Positions 56,614-64,000 of a stretch of DNA of 64,000 nucleotides are shown here, piece after piece. The DNA is taken from the NCBI GenBank assembly GCA_964642545.1, contig CAZXQU010000005.1, forward strand, positions 1-64,000. The letters are read 5' to 3'. The position numbers and the translations under genes were made by a program. The notes beneath the pieces are model-generated. The model saw only the letters and a program-made list of their open reading frames with translations, was not told where the DNA came from and did not search any database. Positions within the stretch are counted from its first letter, which is position 1. Every line of letters starts with the position of its first letter. Origin of the DNA: QYOJ01 sp964642545 (GTDB taxonomy: Bacteria > Bacteroidota > Bacteroidia > Bacteroidales > FEN-979).

Positions 56614-59600
56614 ATGAACACAAGATCCTGGTTTATCGCCGGCGTTGCATCCATACTTGTTGCAGCCATCGTAATTTTCTTTTTTCTATCCCCCTGGAAA
56701 CAGTTTAAAACGAAGGTCTTTTCTCCGGATCAGGTCAACCCGGCCTATCAGCAATATGTTCAGGCATTCACATCGGGAGTGATCTCCAGCCAGTCGACAA
56801 TACTGGTTGTCCTTGCCGACGATGTTGCCGATTCTGCTCTTTTTTCCGGTATTGATTCAGAGAAGCTTTTTGAGTTCACCCCAGGCATCAGTGGCCAGAC
56901 ATTCCGGGTCAATAACCGCACCATCGAATTCAGGCCCAATAATGTTCTTCCTTCCGGAGAATCTTTTCGTGCTGTACTCAAATTATCGGAATTGTTTGAC
57001 GTGCCGGATTCGATGTCTCTGTTCGAATTTGGCTTCAGCATCATGAAACAGCAGTTCGAAGTGGAGGTGTTGAATCACAAAGCCTATAACAACAAGGATC
57101 TCTCCCGAGAACGTTTGTTCGGGACACTGCTCACCTCCGACTTTGCCTCTCAGGAGGCGGTGGCGGGGATCGTGGGAGTTACACAGAATGGTCTTGAATT
57201 ACCCGTTACCTGGACACACGAGCCGGGAGGAAGGACCCATTATTTCAGAGCTGATTCCATCGTCAGAAGCCAGGTTCGGGGAGAAGTAATGGTGCGCTGG
57301 AATGGAGAATCTATCGGAGCTGACCAGAAGGGAGAGGAGCAGGTAGTTATTCCGGCATTGGATCAGTTTATCTTTCTAAACGCCAGGATGGTACAGGCAC
57401 CCGACCAAAAAGTCATCGTTCAATTCTCAGATCCATTGGATCCGAAACAGAACCTGAAGGGGATGTTCAGTTTGGGAGGATCCCGCGATCTCCGTTACGC
57501 TGTGGAGGATAACGAATTGGTAATCTACCCGGCTGAGCTTCATGGTGATTCGGTCCAGCTTGTGATAGAAGCAGATATACGGAATCTGGCAGGCAAAAAA
57601 CTCGGTTCACGGGTTACTGATTCTTCATTGCAAACACTTGCCGGCAAAGGCGTTGTTATGACCCTACCTGTTGTGGTAACTATGCCAGCTGTGCGTTTTC
57701 TGGGCGACGGGGTGATCATGCCAGGCTCGTCGGGTCTGCTATTCCCTTTCGAGGCGGTTAACCTGAAAGCTGTCGACATCATGGTGATCAGGATCTTTGA
57801 AGAGAATATTCTGCAATTTCTCCAGGTAAATGGTTTGGGAGGAAGTAATGAACTGTACCGGGTAAGTCGCGTGGTACTCAAGAAACGAATCCCGCTGACG
57901 AATGTTGTCGATTACAGCTCCTGGAACCGTTTTTCCATCGATCTGAATGATCTGATCAAAGCTGAACCCGGGGCGATTTATAATATTCAGCTGAGTTTCA
58001 GGAAAGAATATTCGACTTACCCGTGCGGTCAAACCACCGCTGAGAGGGATATTCCAGTGCTGATGAAAGCGTACGATCCCGACTCCATCAACGATCGGAA
58101 CTGGAACTATTACAGCGATTACACCTGGTACGACTATGAAGATTACGATTGGCAGGAGCGCGACAACCCGTGCAAGCCCACTTATTACATGGATAAATCA
58201 ATCTCCCGGAATGTCTTTGCCTCAAATCTCGGGCTGATTGCCAAGATGGGTAGTGGGAACAGGTGCCAGGTTTATGTAACGGACCTCATAACAGCACAAC
58301 CTGTATCTGGTGCAACGGTGGAAGTCTTTAATTACCAGCAGGTCAAGCTAGGGAAAACCAGTACGAACAGCGATGGAATTGCCGTGATTGATCTTTCCCA
58401 GAAGCCCTATTTCATTGTCGCTTCCCGGGGGAGGGAAACCGGTTATCTCACGCTTACCGACGGGGGAGCACTTTCGCTCAGCATGTTTGATGTTGGTGGA
58501 GAGGTTGTACAGCACGGCATCAAAGGTTTTCTTTACGGTGAACGGGGAGTATGGCGGCCTGGTGATTCACTCTTCCTCACATTTATCCTGGATGACCAGG
58601 CTGGAACATTGCCCAAAAATCATCCGGTGAATTTCTCATTTTACAATCCAAGAGGGCAGTTGATGAAATCCCTTGTCAAGGCTCCAACCCTTGGGAACTT
58701 CTACACTTTCCACGTAGCCACAGCTTCTGATGCCCCCACGGGCAACTGGATGGCAAAGGTGAAGGTAGGGGGTGCCGAGTTTAAGAAACTGCTGAAGGTC
58801 GAGACAGTTAAACCCAACAGGCTAAAAATCCTTATTGATGTGCCTGGCAACAAACTGATTGCCGGCAGCATCCCCGAGATCACCATGAAGGTAAATTGGC
58901 TAACAGGTCCCATCGCGGCAAATCTGAATGCATCTGTAAACCTTACATTAACGAAAAGCAGCTCCCCCTTTACGAAATTTCCGGGATACATTTTTGATTT
59001 CCCCTTCTCCGGCTTCAGTTCCGAAAACACAGCCATCTTTACCGGGAGGTTAAATGAGAAAGGAGAGGCGAAATTCCTTCCTGAGATCCATCTGACGGCA
59101 TCCGCCCCGGGCGTACTGAAGGCCAGCTTTGAGACCATGGTATTCGAAGAGGGAGGCGGCTTTAGTGTCGACCGCTTTTCAGTGCCCTATTTCCCGTATC
59201 CCACCTATGCAGGCATCAGTGTCCCTCAACCCACAAAAGGGGCCTACGCACTTGTTGCCGGGAAAGCCTATGATATCTCATTGTTGAACATTACTGCTGA
59301 AGAGAAGGTAGTACCTTCGGGCAAGTTGAAGGTTGAGGTTTTCAAACTCGACTGGCGATGGTGGTGGGATGATACCGAGTCGGGATATTCGGCGAGTTTT
59401 ATAGCCAACCAGAGCCATAACCTCAAGGCTCAACAAGTCCTGCAGGCAACTGACGGCAAGGCCATTTACAGGTTCCTGACTGATCGTGAGGAATGGGGCC
59501 GCTATCTAATCAAGGTGACGGATATTGCTTCAGGTCATTCAGCCGGGAAGGTCGTTTATGTTGACTGGGAAGGTTACTTCCGGATGCCGGGAGGCGAGAA

Positions 59601-62220
59601 GCAGGCTGCCACCATGCTCACATTTACTTCCGACAAACCGAAATATAAGGTTGGAGACCATGTAAAACTTTCCATCCCTTCGGCAACGGGTGGAAGAGCC
59701 CTTATCACTCTCGAAAATGGTTCACAGGTAATTCGGTCGATCTGGGTCCCTACGGAACAAGGGCAAACCGATGTCACATTTGAGGTTACAGGCGAGATGG
59801 CACCCAACATTTATGCGTTTGTCACCCTGCTGCAACCGCATGCACAAACAGTAAATGATTTGCCGATACGACTGTACGGGGTCCTTCCTATCCTGGTTGA
59901 AAATCCCGGGACACATCTGAAGCCGGAGATCCAGATGAAGGAGGTTCTTGTTCCCGGCACCGATGCTACCATCTCCGTGAAGGAGGCATCGGGGAGAGCC
60001 ATGACATACACTCTTGCCATTGTTGACCAGGGGTTACTCGACCTTACCCGGTTCAAGACCCCCGATGCCTGGAATGTCTTTTACAGCCGCGAGGCGCTGG
60101 GTGTGAAAAGCTGGGATCTGTTTGATCTGGTGATGGGTGCTTATTCGGGAGAGTTGCAGCGGATACTCAGTATCGGCGGCGATGAGGAAAATGCCCTCCA
60201 GGGAAGCCTGAAGGCGAACCGGTTTGTGCCAATGGTTCGTTTTCTTGGGGTTTTTCAGCTGAAGAAGGGGCAAACGCAAGCCCATACCTTCCGGATGCCC
60301 GACTATATCGGAGCGGTAAGGGTGATGGTAGTGGCAGGAGAGGGAGAGTCGTTTGGCTCGGCGGAAAGTTCTGCCTTTGTGCGGAAACCTCTGATGGTCA
60401 TGGGAACCCTCCCCAGGGTACTCGGACCCGACGAAACGGTGAAACTTCCGGTTACTCTCTTTGCGATGGAGAACAAGGTGAAAGAGGTGAAAGTCACCAT
60501 CAAACCAAATGAGTTTTTCACAGTTGTTGGAAAATCAAGCCAACAGATCACATTCATAACTCCCGGGGAACAAGTAGCCATGTTTGAACTTCAGGTTCGG
60601 CCACAGGTGGGAGTGGGAACAGTAGAGATAGAAGCCATAGGCGGCGGGGAGATTTCAACGCAAACCATTGAAATCGACATTCGAAATCCCAATCCTCCAA
60701 TCAGTTCCGTGATCAGCAAAGCGATCCAGCCAGGAGCTTCATGGAGTACACCTTTCAAACCAATTGGAATGGCTGGAACGAACACCGGCTCACTTGAGCT
60801 GTCAACCATTCCTCCAATGAATCTTGAGAAGTGGATGACCTACCTTATTCGATATCCATATGGCTGCATCGAGCAAACCATCTCCGCTGCATTTCCACAG
60901 CTCTACCTGAATACGCTGATGGATACGTCAGATGAAAAGAGGGGGGAGGTTGAAACCAACATCCGCGAAGCGATCAAGCGGTTAAACTCCTTTCAGGTTC
61001 CGGGTGGAGGGTTCTCCTATTGGCCCGGGTCATCCTATCCCAATGACTGGGGAACCAATTATGCCGGGCATTTCCTGATAGAAGCCGAAAAGCAGGGGTA
61101 TGCTGTCCCAGGAAACCTGCTTGGAAACTGGAAAACATTCCAGCACCGGAAGGCGGCTACATGGGAGACCAACCTGAGTTATGCCAACAACGACCTGATC
61201 CAGGCTTACCGTTTGTTTACCCTTGCTCTGGTGGGTGATGCCGACCTTGGCGCGATGAACAGGTTGCGGGAATGGAACAGCCTGTCGAACACCGCGCGCT
61301 GGTATCTTGCCGGAGCTTACCAGGAAGCCGGAAAGCCTGAAGTTGCCATGGCTCTGATTGAACGGGCAACGCATGATGTGAAACCTTACAATGAGCTTTC
61401 GGGGACATTCGGCTCTACCCTGAGAGATCAGGCAATCATCGCTGAGGTGTTGTGCCTGATGAACATGCAGACAAAGGCAACCCCGCTGATCCAGGAGATT
61501 GCCGGAAAGCTTGCCGGCAGTGGGTGGTACAGCACTCAAACGACTGCCTTCGCATTGATGGCTGTTGCTGAATATGCCGGGAGTAAAGATGGGAGCGGTG
61601 TAACTGCCAGCTACAGGTATGGCCTTGATAAGATGCAGGAAATTGCCTCATCCAAGAGTATGGCACTGATCGATATTCCAGGTCTGGATACATCTCCTCC
61701 AGGATCGGTGGAGGTTCAAAACAGAGGGAAGGGTGTGCTTTTTGCCCAACTCATCCTGAACGGGATTCCCCTTCCCGGGCTGGAAGCTGCAGCGTCCAAC
61801 GATCTGCGCATCTCTGTAAAATGGATGGACCTGAAAGAACAACCAATAAATCCGGCAAAGCTCCCTCAGGGGATGACCTTCCTGGTAGAGGTGACGGTTT
61901 CAAATCCAGGCTTAAGGGGGGATTACGAACAGCTTGCACTTGCACAGACCTTTCCTTCCGGATGGGAGATCATCAATGCCCGTATGAGCGCTATGGCCCA
62001 GGCGGAAGAGACCACATCCCAGTTTGATTACCAGTACATTGGTGACGACAGGGTGAATACATTCTTTTCACTGAAGGCTGGAACAGGCAAACGTTTCCGG
62101 ATCATGCTCAACACAACTTACCTTGGACGGTTCTATCTTCCAGCTACAAGCTGCGAAGCGATGTATGATCATACCATCTATGCCCGGGATGCGGGGGGAT
62201 GGGTGGAGGTTGTTAAGTAG
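56614..62220 (+). CDS. Bacterial alpha-2-macroglobulin with thioester motif
   Basis: An 1868-residue periplasmic protease trap of the YfhM type. A membrane anchor (residues 8-28) with no lipobox is followed by macroglobulin (MG) domains, the bait region and, at residue 1418, the thioester motif in YPYGCIEQT (CxEQ), within the alpha/alpha-toroid TED domain; the C-terminal region is typical. The inner-membrane anchor plus the pbpC-like gene 50 bp downstream is the conserved A2M/PbpC pair, thought to protect the envelope against proteases while cell-wall repair proceeds (family knowledge). The start at 56614 gives the anchor; an in-frame ATG at 56551 adds 21 atypical residues. Confidence 0.93.
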   Translation: MNTRSWFIAGVASILVAAIVIFFFLSPWKQFKTKVFSPDQVNPAYQQYVQAFTSGVISSQSTILVVLADDVADSALFSGIDSEKLFEFTPGISGQTFRVNNRTIEFRPNNVLPSGESFRAVLKLSELFDVPDSMSLFEFGFSIMKQQFEVEVLNHKAYNNKDLSRERLFGTLLTSDFASQEAVAGIVGVTQNGLELPVTWTHEPGGRTHYFRADSIVRSQVRGEVMVRWNGESIGADQKGEEQVVIPALDQFIFLNARMVQAPDQKVIVQFSDPLDPKQNLKGMFSLGGSRDLRYAVEDNELVIYPAELHGDSVQLVIEADIRNLAGKKLGSRVTDSSLQTLAGKGVVMTLPVVVTMPAVRFLGDGVIMPGSSGLLFPFEAVNLKAVDIMVIRIFEENILQFLQVNGLGGSNELYRVSRVVLKKRIPLTNVVDYSSWNRFSIDLNDLIKAEPGAIYNIQLSFRKEYSTYPCGQTTAERDIPVLMKAYDPDSINDRNWNYYSDYTWYDYEDYDWQERDNPCKPTYYMDKSISRNVFASNLGLIAKMGSGNRCQVYVTDLITAQPVSGATVEVFNYQQVKLGKTSTNSDGIAVIDLSQKPYFIVASRGRETGYLTLTDGGALSLSMFDVGGEVVQHGIKGFLYGERGVWRPGDSLFLTFILDDQAGTLPKNHPVNFSFYNPRGQLMKSLVKAPTLGNFYTFHVATASDAPTGNWMAKVKVGGAEFKKLLKVETVKPNRLKILIDVPGNKLIAGSIPEITMKVNWLTGPIAANLNASVNLTLTKSSSPFTKFPGYIFDFPFSGFSSENTAIFTGRLNEKGEAKFLPEIHLTASAPGVLKASFETMVFEEGGGFSVDRFSVPYFPYPTYAGISVPQPTKGAYALVAGKAYDISLLNITAEEKVVPSGKLKVEVFKLDWRWWWDDTESGYSASFIANQSHNLKAQQVLQATDGKAIYRFLTDREEWGRYLIKVTDIASGHSAGKVVYVDWEGYFRMPGGEKQAATMLTFTSDKPKYKVGDHVKLSIPSATGGRALITLENGSQVIRSIWVPTEQGQTDVTFEVTGEMAPNIYAFVTLLQPHAQTVNDLPIRLYGVLPILVENPGTHLKPEIQMKEVLVPGTDATISVKEASGRAMTYTLAIVDQGLLDLTRFKTPDAWNVFYSREALGVKSWDLFDLVMGAYSGELQRILSIGGDEENALQGSLKANRFVPMVRFLGVFQLKKGQTQAHTFRMPDYIGAVRVMVVAGEGESFGSAESSAFVRKPLMVMGTLPRVLGPDETVKLPVTLFAMENKVKEVKVTIKPNEFFTVVGKSSQQITFITPGEQVAMFELQVRPQVGVGTVEIEAIGGGEISTQTIEIDIRNPNPPISSVISKAIQPGASWSTPFKPIGMAGTNTGSLELSTIPPMNLEKWMTYLIRYPYGCIEQTISAAFPQLYLNTLMDTSDEKRGEVETNIREAIKRLNSFQVPGGGFSYWPGSSYPNDWGTNYAGHFLIEAEKQGYAVPGNLLGNWKTFQHRKAATWETNLSYANNDLIQAYRLFTLALVGDADLGAMNRLREWNSLSNTARWYLAGAYQEAGKPEVAMALIERATHDVKPYNELSGTFGSTLRDQAIIAEVLCLMNMQTKATPLIQEIAGKLAGSGWYSTQTTAFALMAVAEYAGSKDGSGVTASYRYGLDKMQEIASSKSMALIDIPGLDTSPPGSVEVQNRGKGVLFAQLILNGIPLPGLEAAASNDLRISVKWMDLKEQPINPAKLPQGMTFLVEVTVSNPGLRGDYEQLALAQTFPSGWEIINARMSAMAQAEETTSQFDYQYIGDDRVNTFFSLKAGTGKRFRIMLNTTYLGRFYLPATSCEAMYDHTIYARDAGGWVEVVK

Positions 62221-62242
62221 GGAGGTAGGGAAGAAGGAAAGT

Positions 62243-62277
62243 AGGTATGAGTATATGAGGGTATGTGTGTATGAGGG
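62243..62277. repeat. Tandem GTATGAG-type repeat before pbpC
   Basis: GGTATGAGTATATGAGGGTA then TGTGTGTATGAGGG consists of degenerate 7-9 bp units. It provides several candidate ATG codons, of which the one at 62271 is in frame with pbpC. Confidence 0.65.
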
Positions 62278-64000
62278 AAAATTTACTGCCAACTGCGAAC
62301 TGCCAACTGCGAACTGCAAGGCACTGGCTGATCAGGCTGTCGCCGGTTATCCTTTTCGCCATACTACTTTCCTGGTGGTTATGGCTGCCTGATCCCCTCT
62401 TTCACGACCCGACATCAACCGTATTAACAGATCGGGATAATCGGCTTTTGGGAGCACAGATCGCTTCCGACCAGCAATGGCGGTTCCCGGAGAGTTACTC
62501 GACTCCTTTAAAATTCAGGAAGGCGATAACCACCTATGAGGATCGGTGGTTTTACTTTCATCCCGGAATCAACCCGGTTGCCTTGATCAGGGCATTGAAG
62601 CTGAATATCGAACACGGAGAGGTGGTTAGTGGCGGAAGCACCATTTCGATGCAGGTGATCAGACTTACGAGGAAAAACCGTCCTCGCACCTATTTTGAGA
62701 AGCTCCTGGAAGTATTGCTGGCACTCAGGTTAGAGCTTGGTTATTCGAAAGAGGAGATCCTTGGATTGTATGCATCACACGCCCCTTTCGGTGGGAATGT
62801 GGTAGGACTGGAAGCTGCATCATGGCGTTATTTTGGAGTCAAACCCGACAATCTTTCCTGGGGTGAAGCTGCCACTCTTGCGGTTTTACCAAACAGTCCC
62901 GGTTTGATCTATCCGGGTCGGAATCCCGAGAAACTTCGTGAGAAACGAGCCCATTTACTCGACCTCCTGGCGATTCATGGAGAGATCGACCAACAGACCT
63001 GCGATCTGGCTAAAGCTGAGGTACTCCCAGGGATGCCGCTTCCCTTACCTCAGCTGGCGCCCCATCTCCTCGTGCGTGCAATGCGCGAAGGATATAAGGG
63101 GGAGAAGATCCATAGTACCCTTGACTATACACTTCAGCAAACTGTGTCGGATATTCTTTCCCGCCACGCCTTGTACCACAAAGCAAACGAGATTTATAAT
63201 GCAGCTGCACTGGTTTTATCGGTGAATTCGGGAGAAGTACGGGCTTATGTCGGGAATATTCCCGGCGACGGGACAGGTAGCCACGGCAGTGCCGTTGATA
63301 TTATTCCGGCAAACAGAAGTACAGGCAGTCTTCTGAAACCCTTTCTCTTTGCTGCCATGCTTAACGACGGACTGTTGCTGCCAACCACCCTTGTTCCGGA
63401 TATTCCTACCCAGATGGGTGGTTTTGTGCCGGAAAACTACAACCGGACATATGATGGGGCGGTTCCGGCTAAACGGGCATTGGCACGTTCGTTGAATATC
63501 CCGGCGGTAAAAATGCTTCAGGCCTACGGTTATGAGCAGTTTTACGGACTTCTCAGGAAGATTGGGATGAACTCACTTTCGAAGCCGGCCGACCATTATG
63601 GACTGGCTATGATCCTTGGCGGAGCTGAATCATCCCTCTGGGAGATGACCGGCATTTATGCATCCATGGCACGCACCCTGAACCACTACCTGGCTGACAG
63701 TTCTGGTTATTCGAAACAGGATTTTCATCCTCCGAACTATTTGGCTCAAGAGACCCCATTTCCCCCACCTCTGGATGCTACTTCCTGGTTTGATGCCGGC
63801 ACGATATGGCTCACTTTTGAAGCGATGGTGGAGGTGGCTCGGCCGGAGACGGATATGCAATGGCAGCAATTTGCCTCATCCAGCAGAATAGCCTGGAAAA
63901 CAGGAACGAGCTTTGGGAACCGGGATGCCTGGGCAATAGGTGTTACACCAGAATATGTGGTTGGCGTGTGGGTTGGAAACGCAACAGGAGAGGGGAGACC
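62271..64000 (+). CDS. pbpC: Penicillin-binding protein 1C, partial at the window end
   Basis: The first 576 codons of a bifunctional peptidoglycan synthase; the rest lies beyond the window. The transglycosylase domain shows the catalytic Glu in TYEDRWFYFHPG and GGSTISMQVIRL, and the transpeptidase domain shows STGSLLKPF (SxxK), ARSLNIPAV (SxN) and WKTGTSFGNRDAW (KTG). It follows the macroglobulin gene by 50 bp, the conserved partner pair. From the ATG at 62271 the first 16 residues (MRENLLPTANCQLRTA) are encoded by the AACTGCC tandem repeat at 62285; a membrane helix (about 20-38) follows. No alternative ATG is seen before the helix in this frame. Confidence 0.92.
   Translation, partial: MRENLLPTANCQLRTARHWLIRLSPVILFAILLSWWLWLPDPLFHDPTSTVLTDRDNRLLGAQIASDQQWRFPESYSTPLKFRKAITTYEDRWFYFHPGINPVALIRALKLNIEHGEVVSGGSTISMQVIRLTRKNRPRTYFEKLLEVLLALRLELGYSKEEILGLYASHAPFGGNVVGLEAASWRYFGVKPDNLSWGEAATLAVLPNSPGLIYPGRNPEKLREKRAHLLDLLAIHGEIDQQTCDLAKAEVLPGMPLPLPQLAPHLLVRAMREGYKGEKIHSTLDYTLQQTVSDILSRHALYHKANEIYNAAALVLSVNSGEVRAYVGNIPGDGTGSHGSAVDIIPANRSTGSLLKPFLFAAMLNDGLLLPTTLVPDIPTQMGGFVPENYNRTYDGAVPAKRALARSLNIPAVKMLQAYGYEQFYGLLRKIGMNSLSKPADHYGLAMILGGAESSLWEMTGIYASMARTLNHYLADSSGYSKQDFHPPNYLAQETPFPPPLDATSWFDAGTIWLTFEAMVEVARPETDMQWQQFASSSRIAWKTGTSFGNRDAWAIGVTPEYVVGVWVGNATGEGR
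62285..62318. repeat. 7-bp tandem repeat (ACTGCCA/ACTGCGA), 4.6 units, coding
   Basis: Alternating ACTGCCA and ACTGCGA units run without interruption. They are translated as the N-terminal residues 5-16 of PbpC and share words with 21080-21124 and 33564-33596. Confidence 0.85.

Overview
The window reads as chromosomal DNA of a member of the Bacteroidota, most likely a Bacteroidales-like anaerobe or microaerophile. The evidence is type IX secretion C-terminal sorting domains on two secreted proteins, GldF/GldG, many TAnnTTTG -7 promoter boxes without obvious Shine-Dalgarno sequences, DUF2723 and DUF4340 proteins, and a Bacteroidota-style PurF paralogue. I see no rRNA, tRNA, CRISPR array or intact prophage.

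Layout. 0-3 kb (minus strand): surface-sugar genes (PglC-like sugar transferase, a Cys-cluster protein, a DegT aminotransferase) and purC. 3-5 kb: divergent phoH and a SAM-hydrolase-type gene with overlapping promoters. 5-8.6 kb: gldF, gldG and a DUF4340 protein. 8.7-15 kb: a tightly overlapping polysaccharide operon (flippase, methyltransferase, three glycosyltransferases, O-antigen polymerase/ligase). 15-16.4 kb: gdhA. 16.7-30.6 kb: a redox block in which two large proteins, each with receiver domains fused to a PPDK/PEP-synthase-type ATP-grasp domain but no phosphohistidine domain, bracket a NuoE/NuoF/NuoG-like complex and a rubrerythrin-like protein. The NuoG-like subunit carries an inserted NfnB/GltD flavoprotein, which suggests an electron-bifurcating transhydrogenase of the Nfn/Stn kind. 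30.6-31.4 kb: a REP-associated (RAYT) transposase and a decayed gene. 31-36 kb: a heparinase-like T9SS cargo and an aspartase fused to a cyclic-nucleotide-binding domain. 36-46.5 kb: PurF-like protein, a frameshifted carboxypeptidase-regulatory-like protein, phosphatase, gpmA, a DUF2723 membrane protein, NodB deacetylase, radC, birA, an outer-membrane-like protein. 46.6-56.5 kb: a 48-residue lipoprotein, ung, di-haem peroxidase, lipocalin, ispE, LptF/G permease, tgt, glycosyltransferase, sigma factor and an M1 peptidase. 56.6-64 kb: a thioester alpha-2-macroglobulin followed by pbpC, which runs off the window.

The most unusual genome-scale signal is repetitive DNA. (i) Short tandem repeats of 7-8 bp units, different at each locus, sit on or next to stop codons of at least ten genes, and similar words occur in frame inside ispE, a glycosyltransferase, a heparinase and the pbpC N-terminus. 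(ii) A 38-bp element near the RAYT transposase has three copies. (iii) A 61-bp double-hairpin element has two copies that match at 59 of 61 positions, one of which encodes the C-terminus of the deacetylase. (iv) A 25-bp element has two identical copies, one translated inside a glycosyltransferase. Together these suggest active repeat dispersal that tolerates, and sometimes enters, coding sequence. The best protein-level candidate for an undescribed system is the paired receiver/ATP-grasp proteins around the bifurcating-type complex.
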